From Magnetococcales bacterium WMHbin3 (GTDB lineage: Bacteria; Pseudomonadota; Magnetococcia; Magnetococcales; Magnetaquicoccaceae), in NCBI GenBank assembly GCA_002753185.1, contig PDZX01000012.1, forward strand, positions 1 to 64,000: a stretch of 64,000 nucleotides of DNA. The letters are read 5' to 3'. Shown here piece by piece: positions 43,053 through 51,548 of this stretch. Each line of letters starts with the position of its first letter. The first letter of the stretch is position 1. The notes beneath the pieces were generated by a model, which did no database searches, was not told where the DNA came from, and saw only the letters and a program-made list of their open reading frames with translations. The position numbers were made by a program, and so were the translations under genes.

Positions 43053-43135
43053 TGCTTCTTGGACACCAATCACACGGCAATATTTGAGTCGCTTCTTTTT
43101 GATTAATATTCTTTATTCTCTATGGAGCAGTCCAA

Positions 43136-43558
43136 TCAAGAAAAAAAATACAATATCACCAAATACCTCGCCCCCTTGCCAATGGCGACCAGCATGCTGA
43201 AACTGGCGAAAGAGACCGCGAAACTCCCGGCGATGAAGGTGAGGGGGTCGCCGATCACCGGCACCCAGGCGAACAACAGGCTCCATTGGCCCCAGCGCTG
43301 GAAACGGGTTTGCGCCAGTTCCATCTGCTGCGGGGTGATGGGAAACCATCGGCGGGAGTGGAAACGCATGCAGTAACGGCCCAGGAACCAGTTGATCTGC
43401 GCGCCCAGTACATTGCCCACGGTGGCGGTCAGCCAGATCGACCACGTCGGCCACTCCCCGGACATGACCGCCGCCGCCACCATCGCCTCCGAGGAAAACG
43501 GCAATACCGTTGCCGCCAGCAATGCCCCGAAAAAAAGTGAGGTCAACCCGAAATCCAT
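43136..43558 (-). CDS. YqaA/DedA-family membrane protein
   Basis: 140 residues from the ATG at 43558; an in-frame GTG at 43576 is an alternative. Four hydrophobic stretches occur, and the GNVLGAQINWFLGRY and GDPLTFIAGSFAVS motifs are those of the YqaA branch of the SNARE-associated/DedA family. Family members act in inner-membrane lipid or ion handling. One copy of a 28-bp repeat ends 17 bp before the start. It stands alone at the right edge of the AT-rich island. Confidence 0.85.
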   Translation of the reverse strand: MDFGLTSLFFGALLAATVLPFSSEAMVAAAVMSGEWPTWSIWLTATVGNVLGAQINWFLGRYCMRFHSRRWFPITPQQMELAQTRFQRWGQWSLLFAWVPVIGDPLTFIAGSFAVSFASFSMLVAIGKGARYLVILYFFS

Positions 43559-43574
43559 GAGGTCCACTTCCACC

Positions 43575-43603
43575 AAAAATCCCCCTTATCGGATGTATCG
43601 GTT
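43575..43603 (-). repeat. Direct repeat copy 1 (CCGATACATCCGATAAGGGGG)
   Basis: On the plus strand 43575-43603 reads AAAAATCCCCCTTATC and then GGATGTATCGGTT. It starts 17 bp upstream of the YqaA start codon and is followed on the plus side by a short CCCG/CGGG palindrome. Confidence 0.55.
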
Positions 43604-43785
43604 TACCCGACCCCCGGGTTGAGGGGAAAATCACCTCCCTGAAAAAAATCCCCTTCACCCCCCCCGCATTCCCCCTGCCAGAATCTTTTCGACCAATCCC
43701 GCCCGGTTCCGGCTGCGCCGTGTCCGGTCATTGTTGATTAAATTATTGAAAAAAATAAAAAATTTCTTTTTATGCCTGTTTCGTA

Positions 43786-43813
43786 AAAATCCCCTTATCG
43801 GATATATCGGTTG
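43786..43813 (-). repeat. Direct repeat copy 2
   Basis: AAAAATCCCCTTATC and then GGATATATCGGTT, one base shorter than copy 1 and differing at one other position. It too is followed by a short palindrome (CCGCGATTCGCG) and TTGAG. The unit, repeat plus hairpin, is thus present twice 211 bp apart. Confidence 0.55.
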
Positions 43814-44073
43814 CCGCGATTCGCGACTTGAGAAGTTTAAAAATACTGTATTTGATACTGAAAAAATCAACCAACTACGATAAAATCAACTTGTCAAGGT
43901 TGGTTTTGTCCAGAAAAAGTGCCCTGGCTCACGATTTTTTGTTCAAGCTTTTATTGAAGCATGACGATGAATAGTGCAAAGACGGCACGGGAACGGCGCC
44001 TTGACTCAGTACAAATCAACTCGCCATCCCCGCCAGACACGAGAACGTCCCATTGCACAAGGAGAATCAGGAA

Positions 44074-44928
44074 ATGGCCCTTTCCATCAATTCCAATATG
44101 ACCAGCATGCTGGTCAGAAACAGTCTGCAAAAAAACAACACCGCCCTGGGCAAATCCATGCAACGACTTGCCAGTGGATTGAGAATCAATACGGCTTCTG
44201 ATGACGCTGCGGGCCTGGCGGTGGCCACCCGCCTCACCACCCAAATCCGCAGCGCCAATATCGTCAGGCAGAACGCCAACGATGGCATCTCCTTGACCGA
44301 GGTGGCCGCGTCCGCCCTGGACGAAACCACCAATGCCCTGCAAGGCATCCGTGATATCGCCCTTCAGGCGAAAAGTTATACCCAGTCCAACGCCGATCGC
44401 ACCGCCTTGCAGTTGACCGTCACCGAACTGCTGACCGAAATCCAACGCATCGCCACCAGCACGAAATACAACTCTTCCGCGCTGCTCACCGGCTCGTTCG
44501 CCGCCCGGTCCTTCCAGATCGGCACCAACCCCGGCGATGTCATTCAGATCACCATCGGCACGGCCAGTCTGGTGGGACTCGGCTTGAAAGTCGTGGGTGG
44601 CCCCATCTCAATGGTAGTCAGCGCCCCGACTGCGGCTGACGGCCTCGCAGCGGCCAGCCGCACCATCCTGCTCGCGGACAGCGCACTGAACTCCATCAGC
44701 AGCCTGCGCGCCTCCCTCAGCGGTGCCCAGAGCCGCTTCGAATCGATCATCAATACCCTGACATCCCTTTCGGACGCTTATACCACCGCCCGCTCCGGCA
44801 TCATGGATACCGATGTCGCCATGGAATCGGCCAACCTCGCTCGCGGTACCATCATTCAGCAGGCCGGCATCGCGGTCCTCTCCCAGGCCAATCAAATGTC
44901 ACAACAATGGCTGAAATTGCTCGGATGA
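44074..44928 (+). CDS. fliC: Flagellin
   Basis: 284 residues from the ATG after AAGGAGAATCAGGAA; upstream codons are leader. The N-terminal D0/D1 region is typical: MALSINSNMTSMLVRNSLQK, then RLASGLRINTASDDAAGLAV. The C-terminal D1/D0 region ESANLARGTIIQQAGIAVLS followed by QANQMSQQWLKLL is equally clear. The central variable domain is short, about 90 residues, so this is a small flagellin. It polymerises into the flagellar filament after export by the flagellar type III system. No other flagellar gene is next to it. Confidence 0.95.
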   Translation: MALSINSNMTSMLVRNSLQKNNTALGKSMQRLASGLRINTASDDAAGLAVATRLTTQIRSANIVRQNANDGISLTEVAASALDETTNALQGIRDIALQAKSYTQSNADRTALQLTVTELLTEIQRIATSTKYNSSALLTGSFAARSFQIGTNPGDVIQITIGTASLVGLGLKVVGGPISMVVSAPTAADGLAAASRTILLADSALNSISSLRASLSGAQSRFESIINTLTSLSDAYTTARSGIMDTDVAMESANLARGTIIQQAGIAVLSQANQMSQQWLKLLG

Positions 44929-44948
44929 GCCTTGCGAGTCTCCCTGGT

Positions 44949-44975
44949 CCTCCCCCCGGCGTGTCGGGGGGGAGG
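44949..44975. terminator. GC-rich hairpin between convergent flagellin and ABC-F genes
   Basis: CCTCCCCCCG and CGGGGGGGAGG pair with one bulged G around a 6-nt loop. There is no T run, so intrinsic termination is uncertain, but it sits exactly between two convergent genes. Confidence 0.45.
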
Positions 44976-44977
44976 GG

Positions 44978-46990
44978 TCAGGCGCGCAACCGCGCCAACT
45001 CCTCTTCCACCGCCGCCTCGCATGCCGCGAGCGCCAACGAGAGCGCCTCCCACTCCTCCATGGCGGCGTGCAATGCCTGTTCCACCTGGCCGGCGCGGGT
45101 CAGCTTCTCTTTCAGACCTTCTCGCGACGCGGCGGCATAGGCATCGGGGTCGGCAAGTCCTGCTTGCAGATCCTGCTGTTCCCCCTCCAGCAGGGCAATG
45201 GATTTTTCCAGTTTCTCCAAACGTGCCCGCTGACCGGCGGTCTCCCGGCGCATCCGGTCGCGGGTCTGGGCGGACAGACGCCGCAACTCGCGCGCGTCGC
45301 GTGTGCCTCCACCTTCCGTGTTCGCCGGGGAGGCGAAGGCGCGCTCTTCCCGGATCACGTTCGCCAGATAGTCCTCCAGGCCACCCTCCCAGGCGACCAC
45401 CTTGCCACCGGCCACCACCCACAGCCGGTCACAGGCCGCCTCCATGAGATCCCGGTCATGGGTCACCAGCAGCACCGCCCCCGGATAGTCGGTCAACGCC
45501 TCCTCCAGCGCGGCGCGGGCCGCCATGTCCAGATGGTTGGCCGGCTCGTCGAGCAGCAGCAGATTGGCCCCGGACAGAAACATCCGCGCCAGCGCCAGAC
45601 GCACCCGTTCCCCGCCGGACAGGTTGGCGACCCGCGTCTCCACTGCCTCTCCGGAAAACAACAGTCCGCCAAGCAGGGTGCGCAAGGCCGTCAGGCCAAA
45701 TTGATCCGGGGCGGCCTCGGCAGCCGATTCCAGCACCGTCTTGTCGGGGTTGAGGGACTCCAGGGCGTGCTGGGCAAAACGGGCCACCTTGACGCGCTCC
45801 CCAGGAATCACCTCCCCGGCGTCCGCCACGGCCTCCCCGGCGATCAGTTTCAGGAGTGTGCTCTTGCCCGCGCCGTTGATCCCCACCACCCCCACCTTTT
45901 CGCCACGCTCCAGGGTCAGATTCACCCCGGAAAACAGTTCCCGGCCATCGTACCCCTTGGTCAGCCGCCGGATCGCAAGCACCTCCCTGGCGCAGGCGGG
46001 GGGCACGGGAAAACGGATGCGTGGCGGGGGCGGACCCTTGGTGACCGTGGCGACCGGGGCCATCTTTTCCAGCATCTTGACGCGGCTTTGCACCTGCCGC
46101 GCCTTGGTGGCTTTGGCCCGGAACCGCCGAATGAAGCACTCCAGTTCCTCCCGGCGCTTGCCTTGCCGGGCGGCGTTTTTTTCCAGGCTCTCCATGAGGG
46201 CGTTTTTTTGTTCCAGCCAGGCGTCGAACGGTCCCGCAAAGCGGCTCAGGCGGCCCGCCTCCAGTTCCACGGTGATATTGGTGGTTCGGTTGAGAAAGGA
46301 TCGGTCGTGGGAAACCAGGATCATCGCCAGGCCGCCGGGACTTTTCCGGATGCGGTTTTCCAGCCAGGCGGCCGATTCCAGGTCCAGGTGGTTGGTGGGT
46401 TCGTCCAGCAACAAGAGATCGGCGCGGGAAAAGAGCAGCCTGGCCAACTGCGCCCGCATGCGCCAGCCCCCGGAGAAATTCGCCAGGGGACGTTCCAGGT
46501 CCTGGGGCGCGAAACCCAGCCCCATGAGGATCACCGCCGCCCGTCCTTCGGCGGAGTGCGACTCCAGGGTGGTCAGCCGCAGGTCGATCTCGCCCATGCG
46601 CGCCGCCAGCTCCTCGTGATGCGGGCCGGGCCGTTCTTCCAGGAGGTCCGCTTCGATGCGCGCGCGTTCGTCGCGCAAGGTCATCAGTTCCTCGTCCCCG
46701 GCCAGGGTGGTGGCCAGCAGGGTGTACTCGCCATCCAGGATCTCCTGGCGCAACAGACCGATCCGGACGCCACCCCGCATCCGGATCGCCCCTTCGTCCG
46801 CGTCCGTTTCTTGCGCGATCAGCCGCAACAGCGTGGTTTTCCCCGCGCCGTTGGGACCGATCAGGCCAACCCGTTCTCCGGGATGAACCACCAGATCCGC
46901 CTGATCCAGGACCCGGCGGCCTCCGAGGTTTTTGGTGATTTTTTCAATGGTCAGCAATCGGGCATCATCGCAACTTGAGGAGCTGGGCAA
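44978..46990 (-). CDS. ABC-F family ATPase (Uup-like)
   Basis: 670 residues with two ABC domains in one chain and no membrane helix. Walker A motifs are GPNGAGKTTLL (about 47) and GINGAGKSTLL (about 373); signatures are FSGGWRMRAQLARLL and LSGGERVRLALARMF. A long C-terminal coiled coil (about 560-665) follows, as in Uup. ABC-F proteins act on the ribosome or DNA, not in transport. It overlaps the upstream Usp-like gene by 26 bp, so it shares its transcript. Confidence 0.9.
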   Translation of the reverse strand: MPSSSSCDDARLLTIEKITKNLGGRRVLDQADLVVHPGERVGLIGPNGAGKTTLLRLIAQETDADEGAIRMRGGVRIGLLRQEILDGEYTLLATTLAGDEELMTLRDERARIEADLLEERPGPHHEELAARMGEIDLRLTTLESHSAEGRAAVILMGLGFAPQDLERPLANFSGGWRMRAQLARLLFSRADLLLLDEPTNHLDLESAAWLENRIRKSPGGLAMILVSHDRSFLNRTTNITVELEAGRLSRFAGPFDAWLEQKNALMESLEKNAARQGKRREELECFIRRFRAKATKARQVQSRVKMLEKMAPVATVTKGPPPPRIRFPVPPACAREVLAIRRLTKGYDGRELFSGVNLTLERGEKVGVVGINGAGKSTLLKLIAGEAVADAGEVIPGERVKVARFAQHALESLNPDKTVLESAAEAAPDQFGLTALRTLLGGLLFSGEAVETRVANLSGGERVRLALARMFLSGANLLLLDEPANHLDMAARAALEEALTDYPGAVLLVTHDRDLMEAACDRLWVVAGGKVVAWEGGLEDYLANVIREERAFASPANTEGGGTRDARELRRLSAQTRDRMRRETAGQRARLEKLEKSIALLEGEQQDLQAGLADPDAYAAASREGLKEKLTRAGQVEQALHAAMEEWEALSLALAACEAAVEEELARLRA

Positions 46991-47441
46991 AATCCCGGAA
47001 TCCGAAGCGAGTCATCCATGAATGACTCCGTTGCGACGATACCACATGCACCTTGCAAGGCAAAGGGGTGACCGGATGAAAATGCGGCACCCACCCGTTT
47101 TGAATGACGCGCGCCGTGTCGTGGTCCGCCAGGATGAGATCGGCCCCCCAGGCAGTGGCCATGCGTCCCAGTTCCTCGCCAGGGTGGCCAGTGATGACCG
47201 CGCAGTCGGCCTCCTGGTCGCTCGACTGTCCGACATGCCGGCGCAAGCGGTCGCGCAACGCCTCGGCGTGTTCCCGGAAGCGATCTTCCGGGGACGACGC
47301 GGGCGTATCGAGGTGATCGAACAGGGTGACGAACCGCGATTGGGCGCCGCTCTCCCGCGCCAGGCGGAGGGCGGTGCCGGTCACCTCCTCGTTGGCGTCG
47401 AACAGATCAATGACGGCGATGATGCGGCGGAGTCCGTTCAT
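46965..47441 (-). CDS. Universal-stress-protein-like protein
   Basis: 158 residues. Starts NGLRRIIAVIDLFDANEEV, a UspA-type first strand, has a central helix-rich part, then GMATAWGADLILADHD-like text (MATAWGADLILADHDTARVI) that matches the second strand/loop of Usp proteins, and ends with a basic tail. The ATP-binding G-2x-G motif is not obvious, so it may be a non-ATP-binding member. Its ATG overlaps the TauE stop by 4 bp (ATGA), making it translationally coupled to the transporter. Confidence 0.72.
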   Translation of the reverse strand: MNGLRRIIAVIDLFDANEEVTGTALRLARESGAQSRFVTLFDHLDTPASSPEDRFREHAEALRDRLRRHVGQSSDQEADCAVITGHPGEELGRMATAWGADLILADHDTARVIQNGWVPHFHPVTPLPCKVHVVSSQRSHSWMTRFGFRDFAQLLKLR

Positions 47442-48529
47442 GATGGCATGCGGCTCTCGGTGGCCAGTTTCAGATGACTGGGGGAGGTGGGGTGCGCCGC
47501 CTCCCGTCTGCCTTTCAGGATCGCCATCAGGATGATCCCCGCACCCAGGGCCAGGGCCAGGATCATGATGGCGAAGCTGATGTTCTTCAGCATGCTCATG
47601 GTGGACGGTTGCATGGCGTCGATCCACTCCAGTTGGGAGAGGTAGACCGGGATCACCAGCGCCCGGCTGAACATGACCGTCAACATGATCACCGCCATCA
47701 CCAGCTTGATCACGAATGGCTTGACGTAAGTTGTGCCGATCGCCCCCAGTTGGATCCCGAACAGGGACCCGGCCAGGATGATCATGGCCAGACGGATGTC
47801 CACATAGCCGCTCCAGGCGAATTTGATGGTCCCGCCCACTCCCATGACGAAGGCGATCACCAGTTCCGTGGCCGAGGCCATCAGGCTGTTCATGCCCAGA
47901 ACGTAGATCTGCGCCGGCACGCCGATGAAGCCGCCCACGGCGATGGTGGCGGCCAGCATTCCGGTGGCGAACCCCAGAGGAATGGTGAACAGAACGGAAA
48001 TCCGCGTGTTGAGTCCCCGGAAGTAGACCATGGTGCCGGGGATGTGGATGCTTTGCACCCAGAGGGCCAGGCGGCCAGGTTTTTCCTCCTCGGTCATACC
48101 GGATCGATAAGCCTTGAGGGTATCGCGCATCACCAGGGCGCCGACAAAGCCGAGGATCACCACGAAGGCCAGCGAGACGTAGAGGTTGGATCCGGCATCG
48201 CCGAAGCGTTGCTTGATCAATTCCTGATAATAAGCGCCCACCAGCACACCCGCCTCGGCGGACATTCCCATGATGAGGCCCATCTTCAGATCCACCTGAC
48301 CATACTTGGCCCGTTTCATGGCGCCGACCAGGGCCTTGGGAAACTTGTGGCACATGTTGCTGGCCACGGCGACGATCCCAGGCACGCCGAGGCTCATCAT
48401 GGCCGGGGTGAGGACGAAGGCCCCGCCGGAGCCGATGAAGCCGCTCACCAGTCCGCCCACGAACCCCACGATGAAGAGATAGCCAGCGTTGGCCGGATCC
48501 AGCTGAATGAATTGTTGCAGCGCGTCCAT
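47438..48529 (-). CDS. TauE/SafE-family sulfite/sulfonate exporter
   Basis: 363 residues with about eight or nine hydrophobic helices. The start region GYLFIVGFVGGLVSGFIGSG, followed by GAFVLTPAMMSLGVPGIVAV, is the family signature: a GxxxGxxGxGGG-like stretch followed by TP..L. A second half has LGFATGMLAATIAVGGFIGV. Members export sulfite, sulfoacetate or related anions. It is preceded by a small two-helix membrane protein and followed by a Usp-like gene. With dsrA in the window, a role in sulfur-oxidation product export is plausible. Confidence 0.88.
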   Translation of the reverse strand: MDALQQFIQLDPANAGYLFIVGFVGGLVSGFIGSGGAFVLTPAMMSLGVPGIVAVASNMCHKFPKALVGAMKRAKYGQVDLKMGLIMGMSAEAGVLVGAYYQELIKQRFGDAGSNLYVSLAFVVILGFVGALVMRDTLKAYRSGMTEEEKPGRLALWVQSIHIPGTMVYFRGLNTRISVLFTIPLGFATGMLAATIAVGGFIGVPAQIYVLGMNSLMASATELVIAFVMGVGGTIKFAWSGYVDIRLAMIILAGSLFGIQLGAIGTTYVKPFVIKLVMAVIMLTVMFSRALVIPVYLSQLEWIDAMQPSTMSMLKNISFAIMILALALGAGIILMAILKGRREAAHPTSPSHLKLATESRMPS

Positions 48530-48542
48530 GTCGTGATTGTCC

Positions 48543-48776
48543 CTATTTCTTGGCCGTGAAACCCAAACCTTCCCAGAATACGCCGGTGAACTGGCCGTGT
48601 ACGAAGGAAAAGAGGAATGCGATGAGGATCGGGACCACGAAATACCACTTGCCGCGCGCCGACAGGTCGAGAATGGACTTTTCGTAGGCGAACAGCAGGA
48701 TGTAGAGCGTGACGGACAGGCCACCCCATCCCAGGATGGCGCTGAGATGGGATGGCGGTTTGGACGGTACGGACAT
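48543..48776 (-). CDS. Small two-helix membrane protein accompanying TauE
   Basis: 77 residues after an AAGGAGAACACC ribosome site. Two hydrophobic helices are visible: ILGWGGLSVTLYILLFAYE and WYFVVPILIAFLFSFVHGQF. It has no recognised domain. The spacing of 13 bp to the TauE gene and the shared orientation suggest a small accessory subunit of that exporter. Confidence 0.75.
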   Translation of the reverse strand: MSVPSKPPSHLSAILGWGGLSVTLYILLFAYEKSILDLSARGKWYFVVPILIAFLFSFVHGQFTGVFWEGLGFTAKK

Positions 48777-48845
48777 GGTGTTCTCCTTGGCAAGGGGTAT
48801 TGAGTGGACGGGGAGAATCCTGTCGCATCGAACGTTAAGCCAGGG

Positions 48846-49364
48846 TTAAGGGAGGGTTAAGAACCGGTTAAGCAAAGAAAAAAATGTCCCTCCGAACATT
48901 TTTTTCCCGTCCCCGGAGTCGTCATCCGGCACGAACCGCACCGGGCAGGGCAGGGGTTGGGGATGGCGCAGCCATGTGGGGCCGTCGTGGCCGGTGATCC
49001 TGCCATGGTCGCGGCTCGCGGCCAGGATCAGTCTGGCGTTCCAGGAGTTGGCCAGTTCCACGATGCGGTGGTTGGCGATGCCGGAGAGCATGCGATAGCT
49101 GGTGGCGCCGATGCCGATCTTGTGCAGCAGGGTGTGCAGCCTGCCGGCCTGTTCCGCCTCGGTGCGCCGCAGCCACTCCCCTGGCGTCAGGAAGGGAAAC
49201 TGGCTGCTTTCGAAGCCAAGTCCGATATCCTCGTCACAGACATGGAGCCAGAGGATCTCGGTGGGCGTTTGCCGGCGCAGGCAGGCGGCGAATTGCCGCA
49301 CGAGGGGTTCGCCGTGGGGCAGGGGATCGATCAGGGCGAGAATGCGGTCGGGTTGGGGTCTCAT
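48846..49364 (-). CDS. Universal-stress-protein-like protein downstream of SulP
   Basis: 172 residues from the ATG at 49364 after AGGAGATATCCC; the frame continues upstream inside SulP, where it is not used. MRPQPDRILALIDPLPHGEP is a Usp-like first strand, and SWNARLILAASRDHGRI resembles the second half. A weak resemblance to the Usp at 46965 is visible (ADLILADHD against ARLILAASRD). Such proteins may regulate transporters by binding nucleotides. It lies 20 bp after SulP. Confidence 0.65.
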   Translation of the reverse strand: MRPQPDRILALIDPLPHGEPLVRQFAACLRRQTPTEILWLHVCDEDIGLGFESSQFPFLTPGEWLRRTEAEQAGRLHTLLHKIGIGATSYRMLSGIANHRIVELANSWNARLILAASRDHGRITGHDGPTWLRHPQPLPCPVRFVPDDDSGDGKKMFGGTFFSLLNRFLTLP

Positions 49365-49384
49365 GGGATATCTCCTGATCCGGT

Positions 49385-51178
49385 TCAAGCCGCCATGGGG
49401 GAAGGGAACGAAAGCACGCTGTCGTTGTGCAACGCATCGCACTCCTGGAAGACGTGCCGGCTGCACCAGGAGCAGGATCCGGGGGTGAGCCTGGCGAAGG
49501 CGACGCGGATCGCTTCGTTTTTGGAGGAGAAGAGATTTTCCCGACCGATGGTTTCCAGGTAGCCGCCGGCATCGAGGAGCCGGGTGGGACGTTCCTTGAG
49601 GCGCACCAGAAAGAGTCCGCCCCCGGCCTGGCGGCGCTTGACCGCCTCCGACGCCAGGAATTCCGCGCCGGCCAGGTCGATGAAGTTGATGCCGGAGGCC
49701 ACCACGATCAATTGCGTGTCGTGTGGCGCCAACGCCTCGAATTGCGCCTGGATGGACTGGATCGCGGCGAAGAAGAGCGAGCCGTCCACCCGGATCACCC
49801 GTACCTTGGCGCAGGAGTCGCCGGCGAGGGAGGTGGTGAAACGGCGGCGCGGATGCATGGGATCGGGGACGCGGTTGAGCACCATGGGGTTCGAGGTGCG
49901 CGCCAGGTAGATGCCCAGTGACAGCAGCACCCCGAACAGGATGGCGATTTCGAGATTGAGCAGCAGCGTGGCCAGAAAGGTGGCGCTCATGATGATGGTT
50001 TCGGAGTGGCTGGTGCGCAGGGTTTGGTGGATGTGGTGGAAATCGATCAGGCCCCAGGCCACCAGGAACAGCACGCCGGCCATGGCGGCATGGGGGAGCC
50101 AGGCGACCAGCGGGGCGATCAGGATCACGAGTCCCATCAGCATCAGGCCGGAGCTGGCGGCGGCGATGGGGGTTCTGGCCCCGGCGGAGTAGTTGAGGCC
50201 GCTGCGGTTGAAGGAGCCGGTGGCGACATAGGCGGAAAAAAAGCTGCCGATCAGATTGGAGAGTCCCTGGGCCAGGAACTCCTGGTCGGCGTCGATGGTT
50301 TGTCCGCTGCGCAGGGCCATGGCGCGGGCGATGGAGATCGCCTCGGTGAGGGCCAGCAGGGTGACGGCGATGACGCCTGGGGCCAGGGTGCGCAGCGTCT
50401 CCAGCGAGAAATCCGGCATGGACAGGGGCGGCAGGGTGGCGGCGATGGCGCCCACACGGGTGATGCCGCTCTTCATGGCCGGGTCGAGTGCCAGGGCCAG
50501 GAACGTGCCCGCGAGCAGGGCCACGATCATGTAGGGGACGCGTGGCAACCACCGGCGGCAGGCGATGCCGGTCAGGAGTGTTGTCATGCTCACCGCCAGG
50601 ACCAGGGGATCGATCTGCCGCCACCCTTGCCAGGCAAACAGCAGGGTATGGGTGAAATCGGCGCCGCGCGGAATGTGGATGCCGAGAAAGTGGTGAAGCT
50701 GATTGGCGGCGATCAGCAGTGCCGCACCGGTGGTAAAACCGATGACTACCGAATGAGAAATAAAATTGACCAGGACCCCCATGCGCAACAGTCCCAATCC
50801 CAATTGGGTCAATCCCACCAGGAAGGTCATGGTGAGTGCCAGTTGTACGTAGGCGGTGCTGCCCGGTTCGGCATGGCCGCTCAAAAGCGAGAACAGGACG
50901 ATGGATGCGGCGGTGGTCGGCCCGGATACCAGGTGCCAGGAGGAGCCGAAAAAGGCCGCCACGATGGCCGGGATCATGCCGGCGTAAAGTCCGTAGACCG
51001 GCGGCATGCCGGCGATGGCGGCGAACGCCACCCCCTGGGGCAGCACCACAATCGCCCCGGTAAGGCCGGCGAGCAGGTCGGCCTTCAGCGATTCCGGTGA
51101 GACCCGGTTCCACCAGCGCAGCGGCGGCACCAGGCGGTCCCAGGGTATTGGGGCAATGGCGGATGAAGATGTGGACAT
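49385..51178 (-). CDS. SulP-family anion transporter with STAS domain
   Basis: 597 residues. About ten to twelve hydrophobic helices include VLPQGVAFAAIAGMPPVYGL followed by YAGMIPAIVAAFFGSS, the SulP signature. A STAS domain lies at about 445-555 (VRVIRVDGSLFFAA, INFIDLAGAEFLASEA). After it comes a Cys-containing tail, GSCSWCSRHVFQEC. SulP transports sulfate, bicarbonate or other oxyanions. It heads a leftward run with two Usp-like genes and TauE. The C-terminal Cys pair and third Cys are not part of standard STAS and could bind metal or be redox-sensitive. Confidence 0.9.
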   Translation of the reverse strand: MSTSSSAIAPIPWDRLVPPLRWWNRVSPESLKADLLAGLTGAIVVLPQGVAFAAIAGMPPVYGLYAGMIPAIVAAFFGSSWHLVSGPTTAASIVLFSLLSGHAEPGSTAYVQLALTMTFLVGLTQLGLGLLRMGVLVNFISHSVVIGFTTGAALLIAANQLHHFLGIHIPRGADFTHTLLFAWQGWRQIDPLVLAVSMTTLLTGIACRRWLPRVPYMIVALLAGTFLALALDPAMKSGITRVGAIAATLPPLSMPDFSLETLRTLAPGVIAVTLLALTEAISIARAMALRSGQTIDADQEFLAQGLSNLIGSFFSAYVATGSFNRSGLNYSAGARTPIAAASSGLMLMGLVILIAPLVAWLPHAAMAGVLFLVAWGLIDFHHIHQTLRTSHSETIIMSATFLATLLLNLEIAILFGVLLSLGIYLARTSNPMVLNRVPDPMHPRRRFTTSLAGDSCAKVRVIRVDGSLFFAAIQSIQAQFEALAPHDTQLIVVASGINFIDLAGAEFLASEAVKRRQAGGGLFLVRLKERPTRLLDAGGYLETIGRENLFSSKNEAIRVAFARLTPGSCSWCSRHVFQECDALHNDSVLSFPSPMAA

Positions 51179-51548
51179 GTCGGTGAATCCTCTTTCCCAT
51201 GGAGTTTTGGTTTCGATGGGGAGAGCCTATCCGGTCGCATGTTAAGAGGTGGTAAAAGCACCGTTAGAGGGTGGTTAATCCGAAAAAAAATGCGATGCGG
51301 ACGGTCGTGCCGCATTTTTTCTTGCTGGTGATGCGGATTTGGGCTGCCACGCCAACGGGTTGAGAGGTCGTCTTGGGGATGGAGGTCCTGTCCGGTCAGG
51401 GATGGCGGCAAACATGATGTCGCGAAGGCCAACTTGACAATTTCCGGCAAATAGGAGATGCTCTTCATGCGGATGGTATCATAAGAGTTGCGTATTGTTA
51501 CAATATATTATAACAATATTGACGGAATCGAGTGTTAGAAAATAATTG
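51179..51548. other. Intergenic region between SulP and the OLD-like gene
   Basis: About 370 bp. It includes a decayed copy of a histidine-kinase 3' end (annotated separately) and an AT-rich promoter-like stretch (51480-51545) before the OLD-like gene. No other gene seen. Confidence 0.55.
51273..51345 (-). pseudogene. Remnant of a histidine kinase C-terminus
   Basis: On the minus strand it reads QIRITSKKKCGTTVRIAFFF, aligned with KIRVTSQEGCGTAIRIEFFS at the end of the kinase gene at 53285. At the DNA level 51275-51340 and 53286-53350 match closely with one single-base gap. The rest of the kinase is absent. The two copies lie either side of the OLD-like gene. Confidence 0.6.

Larger units (their letters stand above)
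42836..43135. other. Intergenic region with a 17-bp inverted repeat
   Basis: About 300 bp holding the promoter of the 572-aa membrane protein and the inverted repeat annotated separately. No further gene is convincing; a 62-codon frame on the plus strand has no ribosome site. Confidence 0.55.
43559..44073. other. Intergenic region with a 28-bp direct repeat, before flagellin
   Basis: About 515 bp, divergent promoters. It carries two copies of a repeat (annotated separately). A possible sigma54 sequence for flagellin is at 43983-43998 (CGGCACGGGAACGGC, GG-N10-GC, but no TT before the GC). Confidence 0.55.

Noticed and set aside
51295-51320. Rho-independent terminator (ATGCGG / CCGCAT with T run)
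   Set aside because: The hairpin lies inside the decayed kinase copy and matches its coding sequence; it may terminate by chance but there is no adjacent gene end.
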